Shown piece by piece: positions 47,453 to 60,525 of a DNA stretch of 64,000 nucleotides. The position numbers were made by a program, and so were the translations under genes. Position 1 is the first letter of the stretch. Every line of letters begins with the position of its first letter. The DNA is from Bolinopsis microptera (lineage: Eukaryota > Ctenophora > Tentaculata > Lobata > Bolinopsidae): assembly GCF_026151205.1 (NCBI RefSeq), contig NC_087080.1, positions 443,812 to 507,811 of the forward strand. The letters run 5' to 3'. The notes beneath the pieces are model-generated. The model was not told the origin of the DNA. It did not search any database and saw nothing but the letters and a program-made list of their open reading frames with translations.

Positions 47453-49520
47453 GTTACTATAGTAACACTACTACTAGTTACTATAGTATCTACCAGCTAC
47501 CTAGTTGCTAGGTAACAGTAACTCTACGACATTCCACTTTTGAGATAAGCCAAAAAACAGCTGTTCTTCAATATCTTAAAAGCCCAATTAATACAAAAAT
47601 CCCAAATTTGCAACTTATATCATATTATATTAGGGGTATTTTAATATTTTGCCCCGTAAGATTTAGGACTAGCGACACAGATTGAGCAATTGGGTACCTA
47701 GATAATTTTGACATAACAAACGACCCGTACACACTCAATACAACACTCAATACAACTACACTACACTATTAGATTACTTAGTATCATGTACGTTCAGAGA
47801 TCTCTTGCGCTCACAATTAATAATTATCAATTATTGCCGCTCAAATAGGGTCCTCAACGAGCGAGTGTATAAGGTTAAAAATAGTTTGCGCAGTGTTCAA
47901 CTTGAATACTACACTGACAGGGGTTCTATTCCGTATCGTGACAATCTGCACCTTCTACAGTTACACACGCTGCAAACGCATTACACGTGATCAGTTTCCT
48001 GAGCCCTGATTGGCTGCACCAGCGCGCGCGTGAGTGTGCACGTGCCTGCGCGCGCGTGTCGACCTTGTCATTTCTTAGAGCTAGATTATCTGCTTTGTTT
48101 GCCCATTTCCTTTGTTGTAGCCTGTTAACTGGTTTGGTGGTTGTACCATTATTAGCTTGTTAATTGTAATCTTCTCTCTCTATTGCCGCTTTTACTAAAC
48201 AGCTTGATATTTAGTGATGTTGTTATCTTCTACAATTAGCCAACATCTCTAATTCTTACTTCACTATAACTAGTACTGGTAGTGTAACCACGGTAACTGT
48301 AGCCATGGTAACTGTTTCCACTGCTATTTCACAATGTTCCACATTCTCGGTAATCTAATTTATCCCCTGTCACCATGACAACACATGTTTTTCTATTGTC
48401 ACTGGACACTGACCTTTTTTGCGTTGTACAGGCTTATTCCCCAGTATACATATAATTTACCTTCAGGTTACTTCATCTGGCTATACGTGTATTACTAGAA
48501 AAACCACTTGTCCTTAGCTCTATTTTTATTTATTTCCCCAGAGAGCATGTTTTTGACTGGGAGTGTTTCCCCAGAGAGCATGTTTTTGACTGGGAGTACA
48601 CCCTGCTACTGGGAGTGTTTCTTTTAATTTCCTAACAGTTCCCTGCTATTGTGAGATCTGTTTATCAGAATAGCAAAGTGTCATTGTTCCTGCCTGATGT
48701 TGCTATGGTTACTTGCCTGATGTATTGTAACAGTGTCACGTGTATTGTAACAGTGTCACGTGTATTGGTTATCACTAGTATTTTCGCTATTTCAGTCTTC
48801 TTATCCATAGTTAATGATGAGACTGCATATTTTCATATTCCTTCTCCAGCTTCAGTTACACTACTACTTGTCTTACCTTCAGTTACACTACTACTACTAC
48901 TTGTCTTACCTTCAGTTACACTACTAGTTACTACTACTTGGTATTCGCTTCAGTTACAGCTCAATTATAAGACGTCAACTCCTCTCACTCTCATTTGCTG
49001 GTCAGGATGTTGCTATGGTTACTGTTGCTATGGTTACATGTCTGCAATACTCTTATTCTCCTCATTCTACTTATCCGCAACTCATCAACTAATTAAACCA
49101 ATTATATTGCTGCTTTATAAGTTTATAGTGTAGTCTTCAGTTAGCGCTGTTATTTCTTCTTGTACTTGTATTGATAGATAATGCTATTATTGTCATAGTT
49201 TCCACTCTTATTAAGTATAAATAGACATGCCCCCTATCCTAGCAGCATGTCCCCTTGTATTCTATTAGGGGGGTGTATTGCTATCCTAGCAGCATGTCCC
49301 CTTGTATTCTATTAGGTGGGTGTATTGCTATCATAGCTCACCAGTCTGTCTCCATTTAGACTGTTATTGTATTACTCCTTTATAATATATACTTATACTT
49401 ACTGTTACTTGTTACAGTCCTATTTAGACTGCTTAATTAGATATTGTCGTCATTACATCCCTGCAGGTTTCTCATTAGCGTTCAAGCTTATACAACAAAG
49501 GTAACAATATTAATTACATA
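47453..49520. other. Mostly unique sequence without a recognised gene
   Basis: A plus-strand frame of 160 codons at 48651-49133 has no recognisable domain and is interrupted by repeats such as 'ttcagttacactactacttg'. A CACGTGA with a downstream ATTGG box and GC-rich alternating (CG)n near 47985-48060 looks weakly promoter-like. A 47-bp duplication containing 'agcagcatgtccccttgtat' lies at 49235-49330. Confidence 0.5.
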
Positions 49521-49529
49521 GCGTTACCC

Positions 49530-49890
49530 TGGCAACAGTGTCACGTGATACCCGCGTTACCCTGGCAACAGTGTTACGTGATACCTGTGTTACCCTGGCA
49601 ACAGTGTCACGTTATACATGCGTTACCCTGGTAACAGTGTCACGTTATACATGCGTTACCCTGGCAACAGTGTCACGCGATACCTGCGTTACCCTGTCAA
49701 CAGTGTCACGTGATACCTGTGTTACCCTGGCAACAGTGTCACGTTATACATGCGTTACCCTGGTAACAGTGTCACGTTATACATGCGTTACCCTGGCAAC
49801 AGTGTCACGCGATACCTGCGTTACCCTGTCAACAGTGTCACGTGATACCTGCGTTACCCTGGCAACATTGTCACGTGATACCTGCGTGTA
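49530..49890. repeat. 33-bp minisatellite with GTTACCCTGGCAAC and CACGTGATAC
   Basis: Eleven copies. The unit joins an X-box-like inverted half-site pair to an E-box variant (tcacgtgatacc or tcacgttatac). A 117-codon frame is a by-product. A poly-G tract follows at 49906-49929. Confidence 0.94.
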
Positions 49891-49929
49891 ACTTTGGGCA
49901 CAGTCGGGGGGGGGGGGGGGGGGGGGGGG

Positions 49930-50612
49930 TACTAACTGTGTTCCAAAACACAGTTAGTAATTTCGTACTAAACAAATGTAAATGGTGGGTCTATGAGCTC
50001 ATTTCCCAGAAAAAACAGTTAGTACATGGTACCAAGGGGGTGTCCAACCCCAAAAAATCCATTTTACCCCAAATTTCAATTTTGGGAATGGGTATTTTGG
50101 GTTTTGAGGGTTTTTTAGTTTTTTTTTGGTTCTTTAAAATATTTTTGTAACTTTTTATCTAATTCGACTACATTGAAAACAGAACCCCTACTAAATAGTG
50201 CTATAGTGGGTATAATTTGCCCATTTCCCAAAAACAGTTAGTAAATGGTACTAAATAGTGGGTTTTAGGTCTAATTTGCCCAAAAACAGTTAGTAAATTA
50301 AGATGTTATTAATCATTAAACAGAATGTGATTGATCTTTTGTATAATCTTAAAAAGTGGCCTTCGTTGACTTTTCCACTTGAGAAGGTGCAGCCGTGCAG
50401 CTACTAGTAGTTAGTACTGGTAGTGTAACCATGGTAACTAGTACTGGTTCTTGGATAATGTGTCATGTTTCAGTACATCACCACCAATATAATGACCTTT
50501 TGAAAGGTTGGGTGTCTTAATTATTATCCGAAAAAACAGTTAGTACAGTGGGTGGGTCTTTTGTAAAATTCCAAAATTACACTTAGTCGACGTCACGTAC
50601 AGAACTAAGTAC
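49930..50612. other. Gene-free stretch with repeated 'cagttagta' phrases
   Basis: 'aaaacagttagta(a/c)atggtac' occurs several times. 'tactggtagtgtaaccatgg' at about 50420 is shared with about 48273. Ends in a poly-C tract at 50620-50635. Confidence 0.5.
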
Positions 50613-50639
50613 TCGAACCCCCCCCCCCCCCCCCCGGCA

Positions 50640-51200
50640 CAGTGTTACGTATAATGTTCGTGTGTAATGTTTGTGTGTAATGTTTGTGTGTAATGTTTGT
50701 TGTAATGTTTGTGTGTAATGTTTGTGTGTAATGTCTGTGTGTAATGTTTGTGTGTAATGTTTGTGTGTTTTGTTTGTGTGTAATGTTTGTGTGTAATGTT
50801 TTTGTGTAATATTCGTGTGTAATGTTTGTGTGTAATGTTTGTGTGTAATGTTTGTGTGTAATGTTCGTGTGTAATGTTTGTGTGTAATGTTTGTGTGTAA
50901 TGTTTGTGTGTAATGTTTGTGTGTAATGTTTGTGTGTAATGTTAGTGTCTAATGTTAGTGTGTAATGTTTGTGTGTAATGTTCGTGTGTAATGTTTGTGT
51001 GTAATGTTTGTGTGTAATGTTTGTGTGTAATGTTTGTGTGTAATGTTTGTGTGTAATGTTTGTGTGTAATGTTTGTGTGTAATGTTCGTGTGTAATGTTT
51101 GTGTGTAATGTTTGTGTGTAATGTTTGTGTGTAATGTTTGTGTGTAATGTTCGTGTGTAATGTTTGTGTGTAATGTTTGTGTGTAATGTTTGTGTGTAAT
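50640..51200. repeat. 14-bp minisatellite (tgtttgtgtgtaatg)
   Basis: About 40 copies of 'gtttgtgtgtaat', with 'gttcgtgtgtaat' variants at fairly regular intervals. Confidence 0.95.
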
Positions 51201-51839
51201 GTTTTAAAACAGTAAGATGACTTATAAAATGTTATTGGTAAGAAGTGATTAGTTGTAATTCTCCCAGGGTGTATGATTTATGTTTAATTTCTATTCAACA
51301 ATTCCTCGATCTCCTGCATTCTTCTAAAATAATTACTATAGTTACTATAGTAACGTAGTTTCCATGGTTTCTGCATTCTTCTTCTCAGGGACTGTTCACT
51401 CTTATAATTCAAATTTCAAACATATTTTGAATTTTTCATTCCTTAATCTCATCCCTGTTTTCATTGTGTTATAGTTGTAACGGGTTTGTAGGTGTGTGTA
51501 TCTCTCATCTCGCTAGCTCTGTGTAGTTTGTAGCAGTTAGTGTAACAACTTATTAATCTGGTGTGTGTAATTAAGTAATTAGTTAGTTAGTGTAACTTAC
51601 CCAATGAATATTATACGGGGCTTTACGGTAGGCATTACGTAAGTAGGTTACCTAGCATAGCTATTAGCTCTAAAGTACCCAGCCCTCATCACATTAGAGA
51701 ATCAATGTTTTGTTCAGTATCAGTATCAGTGATTCTGTATCAGTAGTATGTGTGTAGTATGTATAATATTGGTTTTATGTTGCTTTATTCACTGTGTGTG
51801 GCTGGAACTAAAAGAAGCAGTTAATGAAACACTCTTCAG

Positions 51840-52170
51840 TAACTACTAACTACAATGGTAATTTGGTAACTATGGTAACTAATATACTACGGTTGGTTAC
51901 TAGGTTAACTAAGTAACTATGGTAACTATGGTAACTGAATAACTTGGTTACTTAGTATCTATGGTCACTATGATAACTGTAGCAATTAGATAACTATGGT
52001 TACTAAGTAACTATTTTAACTAAGTAGTAAGTAACTATTTTAACTAAGTAGTAAGTAACTATTTTAACTAAGTTAACATGTTAACTGTGGTAACTGTGGT
52101 AACTGTGGTAACTATGGTAACTATGGTAACTAGGGTAACTTAGTAACGTAGTAACTATGGTAACTTAGTA
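51840..52170. repeat. Dispersed and tandem 'ggtaactatggtaact' motifs
   Basis: Irregular copies of TGGTAAC-type half sites, denser at 52070-52170. The same motif recurs near 52260, 53000, 53160 and 53210-53290. Confidence 0.7.
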
Positions 52171-52352
52171 ACTATGATTACTCAAATATGTACTGTATAA
52201 GCCTGAAAATTAACCAAAAAGCAATTATTTTGATAGAAAAACACGAGTCATTAGTCTAATGGTAACTATGGTAACTTTAATTACTCATCAGTCTATGTAA
52301 TCAGTCTATTTAATGAGAAGTTTGCAAACAATCAGGTGAAACTTAATCCTTT

Positions 52353-52682
52353 GTGAAAACTATTTCAGTAGCAGTAGTAGTAGGGCTATTTAGAGCACGG
52401 GTTAGGACTGGAGAACATAGGGTCAAATATTATAAACTTTTAAATGGTGATAAGGTAGATGAAACAAGTGATGAATATAGTTTGGGTTTACATTTGTTGG
52501 ATCATGGTTTTAGACAAAGGGAAGATTTTAACAAAATTTTTAATGTGTCAATTATTGATAATTCTAGTCCTAAAACTTTGGATGTCCGTGAACATAAATA
52601 TATTCAACTACTCAAGACTTTAAAACCTTTGGGAATTAACACTATAAATCCTTTTGGCCTTCCATTACTCCTAACATCTTAA
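52353..52682 (+). pseudogene. GIY-YIG endonuclease-like C-terminal fragment
   Basis: The frame reads, after about 15 non-homologous codons, LFRARVRTGEHRVKYYKLLN, then EYSLGLHLLDHG, LDVREHKYIQLLKTLKP and LGINTINPFG, ending in TAA. The R...R...EH, H...DH and REHxYIxxLxTLxPxGIN pattern fits the second half of the GIY-YIG nuclease at the end of Penelope-like reverse transcriptases. The RT and the GIY and YIG strands are absent, so it is a 5'-truncated relic. The first ATG probably belongs to host sequence. Confidence 0.6.
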
Positions 52683-52927
52683 TTTTAACTTTATAACCGT
52701 TTTAAGAGTGTTCAGATTTTTAAAGGAATTTTGGGTTTTACTAATTTTTTACAATTTCTAGGGCTTATGTCACTGAAGATAACGCCTTGCAACATGTTTG
52801 ACGATAGCCTGTAGATTGATAGTTTGATCTCAGTATTTACAACAATTCATCTAGTTTGATTGATTCAAAGGGAAACAAATTCCTCTAGAGCACACTATTT
52901 CAGTAGTAGTAGGGCTATTTAGAGCAC
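52359..52927 (+). mobile_element. Truncated Penelope-like (GIY-YIG) fragment flanked by ~36-bp direct repeats
   Basis: A GIY-YIG-like coding fragment and its 3' non-coding tail are bracketed by two copies of 'actatttcagtagtagtagg' plus 'gctatttagagcac' (52359-52398, with one 6-base expansion, and 52894-52927). This may be a target-site duplication made on insertion, or remnants of the terminal repeats such elements carry. The tail contains 'gtcactgaagataacgcc', reminiscent of the 3' ends of Penelope-like elements. Confidence 0.6.
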
Positions 52928-54164
52928 AAGATGAATGTTACGCTATTTCAGGGGCTGATATATGGGTGCTTCTTGCTTTTTCAGTGTTTTATCTCAGTAA
53001 CTATGGTAACTATGGTAACTTAGTTACTTAGCGACCAAGTTACTTAGTTCAGTGTTTATCGACCTTTACAGATACTTCTTTTTCTTATCTTCTTCGTTTC
53101 TCCTATGAAGAAATTTTGTATGGGTGGGTAATTATTATACCCACAAACCCTGAGTAACCATAGTAACAGTCACAAACCCAGAGTAACATAGTAACAGTCA
53201 CAAATCCTTAGTAACTATAGTTACTATAGTTACGAAGTTACTATGGCTACTTGGTTTCCATAGTTACTATAATTACTCAGTTCCCATAGTTACTTAATTC
53301 TGCTTATTATTCCACGTAAACTATTGCTATTACAACAGAAATACGACGTAAGATCGTAAAACATCTTAAGAATGTGAGTTAGTTAAAACTAGAACTAATT
53401 AACTGGTAAATTTCCTTGTGACAATTTGCTTGCGTTAATGCACATAATATAATATATTATTATATAATATTAATGCTCATATTATTCAGGTAGTAAGGTG
53501 GGTATCTCTGAAATTTTAAAATATTTGAAATTAGTTTAAATTGTTTAGTTTAAATTGTGATCTTTAACTGTGCTAAAAGCGTGATGATGCAATATTCGCC
53601 CTATGTTACCATGGTTACGCCCTATGTTCCAGTAACTACTGCTAATCCTGTTTTGGGAAGAATTTCTTTACTGGGCACCCCGCATTCGCGTCATCACTCC
53701 GCAAGCATTCGCGTCATTTCCCGTACATTTCGACATCCTTGACAAGAAAAGTGTCAAACATTTCTCCATATATTAGCCTAGATATCGTTACCACTAGTTA
53801 CACACTGTAACCATGGTATTTCTCGATATATTAGCCTAGATATCGTTTTTGGCATTCAGCTTGAATTTTTCGGGTTTTTATCCTGTCAGAATGTTGAATA
53901 TTTCACAAAGCTCACACTTCTTCAAAAGGGCAAAACATTTTAGTTTTCAGAATCTGCCAGATGAGTTCCTGGTAGTGTTAGTTAGCTTTAGCTACTAACT
54001 ATTTACTGTTCAGTGTAAATACTTGCTCTGTTAGGGTTGCTTGCGGAGCATGCTTGACAACATGTGCCCTACTTCAAACAATAAGTGCCCCTCAACTGCT
54101 CCTTCATAAACAATTGTCCTTGTCAGTAGCAGGTTTTGCGGGTGCTATGTGTACTGCTCGTGTT

Positions 54165-55300
54165 ACCACTACACCATTGCTACATAATGCTACACCCGAC
54201 TACATAATGCTACACCCGGCTACATAATGCTACACCCGGCTACATAATGCTACACCCGGCTACATAATGCTACACCACTGCTACATATTAATGCTACACC
54301 ATTGCTACATAATGCTACATAATGCTACATAATGCAACACCATTGCTACATAATGCAACACCACTGCTACATATTAATGCTACACCATTGCTACATAATG
54401 CAACACCATTGCTACACCATTGCTACATAATGCTACACCATTGCTAAATAATGCTACACCGCTGCTACATAATGCTACACCATTGCTACATAATGCTACA
54501 CCACTGCTACATAATGCTACACCATTGATACATAATGCTACACCGCTGCTACATAATGCTACACCATTGCTACATAATGCTACACCACTGCTACATAATG
54601 CTACACCATTGCTACATAATGCTACACCACTGCTACATATTAATGCTACACCATTGCTACATAATGCTACACCACTGCTACATATTAATGCAACACCATT
54701 GCTAAATAATGCTACAACCGGCTAAATAATGCTACACCGCTGCTACATAATGCTACATAATGCTACATAATGCAACACCATTGCTACATAATGCAACACC
54801 ACTGCTACATATTAATGCTACACCATTGCTACATAATGCAACACCATTGCTACATAATGCTACACCACTGCTACATAATGCTACACCATTGCTACATAAT
54901 GCTACACCATTGCTACATAATGCTACACCCGGCTACATAATGCTACATAATGCAACACCATTGCTACATAATGCAACACCACTGCTACATATTAATGCTA
55001 CACCATTGCTACATAATGCAACACCATTGCTACATAATGCTACACCATTGCTACATAATGTTACACCACTGCTACATAATGCTACACCATTGCTACATAA
55101 TGCTACACCATTGCTACATAATGCTACACCCGGCTACATAATGCTACACCATTGCTAAATAATGCTACACCGCTGCTACATAATGCTACACCATTGCTAC
55201 ATAATGCTACACCACTGCTACATAATGCTACACCATTGATACATAATGCTACACCATTGCTACATAATGCTACACCCGGCCACATAACGCTACAATGTTA
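54165..55300. repeat. 19/21-bp minisatellite (gctacataatgctacaccat)
   Basis: About 55 copies with 'cattgc', 'cactgc', 'cccggc' and 'tattaa' variants; a block near 54640-54800 is repeated near 54920-55000. Frames of 101-132 codons are by-products. A poly-C tract at 55349-55377 follows. Confidence 0.93.
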
Positions 55301-55524
55301 CTTGTAGCTTTGATTAAGGGATGAAAACCACTTATGTCACCCCCCCTTAATTCAGCCCCCCCCCCCCCCCCCCCCCCTTTGATATACCTATATAATGTAT
55401 AATATATACTATTATTAGTGTATTTCACTTTTGTAAGTTAATGTACAAGATTAGTGTAGCTTTTTGCAAGCAGCTTTAATTAGTGACACATAATTACCAT
55501 GGTTACAGTGTGTAACTAGTGGTA

Positions 55525-55850
55525 ACCATTAGTTACTGCTTTACTCTGCTGGTGTACCTTTACCACTAGTTACTGCTTTACTCTGCTGTTGTACCTTTAC
55601 CACTAGTTACTGCTTTACTCCGCTAGTGTTCCCTTAATTACTACTAGTTACTGCTTTACTCTGCTGGTGTACCTTTACCACTAGTTACTGCTTTACTCTG
55701 CTGTTGTACCTTTACCACTAGTTACTGCTTTACTCCGCTAGTACCCTTAATTACTACTAGTTACCATGGTTACAGTGTTTGCTACCATGGTTACAGTGTT
55801 TGTTACCATGGTTACAGCGTTTGTTACCATGGTTACTGCTAGTTATCTGT
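55525..55850. repeat. ~38-bp repeat (ctagttactgctttactctg) and X-box-like tail
   Basis: Six copies grouped in two blocks of three, followed by four 'ttaccatggttacagtgttt' units. The neighbouring short frame is not convincing. Confidence 0.88.
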
Positions 55851-56402
55851 CACTTGTTTCGATTTTCACTACTCTTTTTATAGGATGGAATTATTTTATT
55901 CATCTTTGGTCCGTCGGTAAAGACATTTTATTCTTTTGGATGATGTTTTGGGTTTTCTTTTGTAAGATATCTCATTTTTTCATCAGTCATTATTTTCCAT
56001 TGTTGCTTTAATTCGCATTCTTTGTTACCACGGTTACAGCAGGGTATATCCACTGATCAGTCCAGTGTCTTTTTGCTTTTAGTGCTCTTGCTATATTACG
56101 TGCTATGTAAGTTTTCATCGGTTATATTTCTATTGTTAGTGCTTTTGTAACCGATTGTATATAATATATATATATTATTATATATGCAAGTGGTATGATG
56201 GAGTAAACACGTACTATGGAGTATGGATCAATCAACACTACTGCAACCACGTACTGGTTACATAAATTAGTGTGTGGCAGTAATGTGTTAACATTGGCAC
56301 AATTAAAACATCACAACAGGGTAAGAAAAGATTAAATTCGTCACAAAACAAATTATAACTGTATTTGCTCCTTGTTGGCAGAATAACAAATTTATCGACA
56401 TA

Positions 56403-56460
56403 GGTACGATGATAAAGTAACCTACATAGACGTAGGTACGATGATAAAGTAACCTACATA
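56403..56460. repeat. 33-bp direct duplication
   Basis: 'gtaggtacgatgataaagta' plus 'acctacata' occurs twice directly before the mariner-like element. Confidence 0.85.
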
Positions 56461-56461
56461 G

Positions 56462-57975
56462 TACAGGGTGGCCCAAAAGTGACTACCCACACGCAACTTC
56501 TTAATAACTCACGTAATTCGTCTCCAAATTGCACCAAAATTTCAGAGATTATAGATATGGGTCAAACTTAGATTTCCTAAAAGTTTCGTAAGCCACGCCC
56601 AATTACAGTGGGCGTGGCGTGACACCCCCTATTTTTCACTATTGTCTTCATAAAATGAGAACGCTTTAAGCTAAGAACTCCAAATTTTTTTGCACACATT
56701 TGGCTTGATAATTTAAAACCGTTCCCGAAGTTTCAAGTTCATTTTTCAAAATTTGGCTGAGTTATGACCATTTCAAAATTCATCGGATACGTGATCCGAG
56801 CACTCAGTCAGTGATCTCTGCACTCAATCAGTGATCTCGTCACCCAATCTGATCAAGAGTAAGGCGTTAGCGTGTATTGATGAGGTTCATTAGGCTTTAC
56901 CAAACATACTGAGGAGATGACGACCTGATCATGATTGATTGGATACCGATAATGACTTTGCTAGACAGGAAAACACCAAATTCTTCGTAAAAGTAAGGTC
57001 CTAGGATTCCACGAGAACTGATGGCGCACCAGATCGTGACCTTTTCACCTTTTGTTGGCAAAATCTATCCTCGATTGGAAATCACGGTCTAAAAGTTGGT
57101 GTTTCTTTGTGATCCGATAGGCCCGGTTAGAAAGATCTCGCTTTAGGATTCGTTGAAGGGATGTTCTGCTGAGGTCTAAGGCAGGAGCTCGTTTTCGGGT
57201 GCCAATTTTAGGTGTGTCCATCACGTCACCAACAACCATGGTGATGTTTTCTTCGGTCCTCGCAGTTCGTCTTCTGCCGACTCTTCGCCGATCGTATGCA
57301 GAAAAAGTGAACTTGATCTTGTGATGCATATCAAAGCAGCTTTTCCGGCAAGGGGATGGTCGGTTGAATTTCATTTGAAATTGTCGTTTAAGCTGAGGGA
57401 AGAACTCCCCATTCTCTTTGTTCAGGTTGAGGTAGACAAACAATCGTTGTTCCGCAGTATAGGGAGGATAGTGAACCATTTTCGATAATTCAATGGATAG
57501 TTCATTCCTTTTTATCGATTGTAAGGAACGAACCTGTGACTAGCAGGGCTAACAAGCCCTGCAACCAATCAAGCGGTGCATGTGAGCCAAACAGGCCATT
57601 AACCAAGTGCAGAGATCACTGACTGAGTGCTCGGATCACGTATCCGATGAATTTTGAAATGGTCATAACTCAGCCAAATTTTTAAAAATGAACTTGAAAC
57701 TTCGGGAAACAGGAAAGGTTTTAAATTATCAAGCCAAATGTGTGCAAAAAAATTTGGAGTTCTTAGCTTAAAGCGTTCTCATTTTATGAAGACAATAGTG
57801 AAAAAGAGGGAGTGTCACGCCACGCCCACTGTAATTGGGCGTGGCTTACGAAACTTTCAGGAAATCTAAGTTTGACCCATAACTATAATCTCTAAAATTT
57901 TGGTGCAATTTGGAGACGAATTACGTGAGTTATTAAGAGGTTGCGTGTGGGTAGTCACTTTTGGGCCACCCTGTA
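56462..57975 (-). mobile_element. mariner/Tc1-like (IS630 superfamily) element with ~360-bp inverted repeats
   Basis: The element is 56464-57973, flanked by TA on both sides. Ends read CAGGGTGGCCCAAAAGTGAC. The inverted repeats cover about 56464-56822 and 57608-57973 with only a few differences. The interior encodes remains of a transposase on the minus strand. The long inverted repeats and TA target fit the superfamily; internal deletion makes the copy non-autonomous. Confidence 0.92.
56890..57479 (-). pseudogene. mariner-type transposase, internally deleted
   Basis: A 144-codon frame (57479 to 57045) starts MVHYPPYTAEQRLFVYLNLN and contains a paired-type DNA-binding region with GRRRTARTEENI, then TSLQRILKRDL and YRITKKHQLL, as in insect mariner-type transposases. 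It ends at FANKR and a TGA. Just downstream, in another frame, KVTIWCAISSRGILGPYFYE belongs to the catalytic domain between the first and second acidic residues. The stretch carrying the first catalytic Asp (expected xFSDEAHF region) is missing, and nothing after the fragment is recognisable. The copy cannot be active. Confidence 0.88.
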
Positions 57976-59820
57976 CATACGTATTAGATAAAGTAACATT
58001 ATATTAAAATCGAGGTATGCTTCTTCAAAGCAGAGGTAGAAAATGTTAATTTCGTCACATCAGCCAATGTCACATCACAACAGTTCCTTTTGTTTTATAA
58101 CAGTTGATTAACACACGGAATGTAGTAGTATATGCGTATTTTTACACATAAGTTGATATTGATGTTATGCACGTAATAATAATATGTTAATCAACGACTA
58201 TTTCATTCTTTTATCGCTGTTTTTAAAATTTGACCTATGTACGATTTCTTATCATTTTTATGACGATGTTAACTTCAATCGCCCTTAACTTGGATCAACT
58301 ATATCGTCCTTATATAGAGTTTTTAGCCTTTCGAACCAAAATCGGATACAAATGATTTCAGCGATTCACTAAAAATTTCAAAAAATGTGACAGAATTAAT
58401 TTTCAGAACTTGCGAACCTTTTCGATAACTAATAGATGACTAATGTCAAGAACGCTATTTTTAGTGAGCCACCCCCCCCCCCCCCCAGGCTACGTACCTG
58501 GTTACCATGGCTACGTGCCTGAGTACCTCCTCAGTGTACCTTATTGAGAATATCCTCAACTTCAAATAGGCATGTCCTTATAAGTAAAGCTCTTTAAATA
58601 GTCTATTGAATTGTAGTTTCTATTTGTTAGGTGCCTGGTAACCATGGTTACCTGACATCATTTCTACCTTGAAAACTTGTCCTGAATTTAAATCAACTAT
58701 AACAGGGTGCAATTATAATTGCGCTTGGGATCAGGACCTGGTTACCATGGTTACGCTAATTCTGTTTAATTGACCATCAATTAAAGAGTTAGCAGTGTAC
58801 CCGGATACTGCGTTGCCATGGTTACAGCTTGTCAGATTTTTCTCGCCATACACCACATAACTTGCAATACCGGTTTCTAACTTACAGTTAACACCTTCTC
58901 TGTTACCATGGTTACCACTATTAGTGGTTATCTTATCTGCAGTAGTGATTGCTGAATGATTGTCAATTAAATCTCCGTTTGTAACTGTTTGGCTCCCAGT
59001 AGGGGTACACATGATTACACATGATTACCACTCAATAGACACGTGGGGGGGGGGACACATGGGGGTGGGGCCGGGGGGGGGGGGGGGGGGGGGGGGGGGT
59101 GGACACGTCGTGTTCTATAGGCGCGCGCGTATGAAAAAGTTTACATAAAAGATATTGTTAAGTGTTAATACTGCAGTAGTGGGTACTAACTACTAATAGT
59201 ACTAAGTAAGTGGTGTAAGTTGTTCTTGCTAAGTCCACCCTTTTTTAAACTCAGACGTTTCTTTGGGGAACTTCTTTTTCCCAAAGTTTGCGGTAAATCG
59301 GGGTTTTACTGTATAATATTTAATAAGTCATTTCTTGTTTGTAGAATATTTGCGCTTGAAAAGGCGGCAGAAATCATGAAGTCAGAGATTGTTCTATGAT
59401 ATTTCAATCATTAGTGTATAAAGTATAAACGTTGTTTCAGAGCTATGCTACATAAATCTGTGTTCATAGTAGGAACACAGATTATATCTGACTGAGATAT
59501 ACAGCACTCTTTGTTGTTTTGTATCTGTAATTTGTGTGAACTGGATCTGCTGTGTGGTACATAATACTAATGCACTGGGTTAGTAGTAATACTAATGTCA
59601 GCTCAGCTATGATTTTACGGACCGATTTTTAGACTTCCACGCAGGATTTGATAATTGATTTATTGTCCAGCTAAATTGCGTGATAATACGAGCACTGAGC
59701 ACTTGTTTTTGACAGTGCCCAGTGGTAGTGTCCAGTAGTAGTGTCCAGTACGGTGCGTTCTGTACGCGGCGGACTATCCTGGACATTATAATTAGCCTGT
59801 CCACCTACGCATCATTGATT
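57976..59820. other. Gene-free stretch with dispersed GTTACCATGGTTAC
   Basis: No exon is recognised. GTTACCATGGTTAC or close variants occur near 58500, 58640, 58740, 58815 and 58900. A poly-G tract of about 50 bases is at 59044-59100, and an 11-bp-stem hairpin lies at 59455-59483. Confidence 0.55.
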
Positions 59821-59825
59821 AAGGA

Positions 59826-59950
59826 ATGGGTCGCAGCAGTGCACTATTTGTATTTCTGATGCTTACTTTGGTACCGTTTCAATTGTGCGACGAAACGAGC
59901 AGTCGAACACATCAAGTTAACAATATATTGGCCGTCAGGGGATTAGCAGG
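59826..59950 (+). CDS. Possible first exon of a secreted protein (signal peptide)
   Basis: From ATG 59826 ('taaggaATGG', good context) the frame reads MGRSSALFVFLMLTLVPFQL, then CDETSSRTHQVNN. A short polar start, a 14-residue hydrophobic core and a Cys boundary make a textbook signal peptide. A donor-like CAG|GTGTAT follows GGATTAG at 59950; the frame past it drifts into X-box-like repeat sequence. No downstream exon is seen, so this may be a chance frame. Confidence 0.4.
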
Positions 59951-60353
59951 TGTATATAATAATGTGAGGTCTACAAAGCTGTGGTCTGTCAACAGGAGTA
60001 CACGTACGAGACCAGCCCACTCATTACACGGTACTAGGGAGTGCTACCATGGTTACGAGGGAGTGCTACCATGGTTACGAGTGCCGCGCTCCTCCGATCT
60101 CGCACATTCCTCACTCCTCGCCTAGCATTTACACCTTTACACTGTGTTTACACACATGTTACAGTTTTACACGCGCTCTACACCGGTCCTGCTGCTCTAG
60201 TACTTACTCCAAAACTACTAGTTCCCTGAAATATGTGCTCAGACTGGTGTGTTAACGTTCCGTAAATTATATTAGAAATTCCTGTGTCGTGTCAGCACTT
60301 GCATTTAGCTCATTTTTCCTGTTCGTTCCCTATTGCATAATCAAACTACCCTC

Positions 60354-60525
60354 CATCCCTCCCTCTCTCCCTCCCTCCCTCTATCCCTCCCTCCCTCCCT
60401 CCCTCCCTCCCTCCCTCCCTTCCTCCCTCCCTCCCTCTATCCCTCCCTCCCTCCCTCCCTCCCTCCCTCCCTCCCTCCCTCCCTCACTCCCTCCCTCCCT
60501 CCCTCCCTCCCTCCCTCCCTCACCA
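60354..60525. repeat. (CCCT)n microsatellite
   Basis: About 42 tetranucleotide copies with rare ctat/cact interruptions. The PSLPPSLP frames are by-products. Confidence 0.97.

Noticed and set aside
48651..49133. 160-codon plus-strand frame with hydrophobic segments
   Set aside because: Contains local repeats (PSVTLLL), lacks recognisable domains and splice context; too weak to call.
59434..59449. GTTTCAGAGCTATGCT, similar to a type II CRISPR repeat start
   Set aside because: Single occurrence with no array, cas gene or bacterial context; chance similarity.
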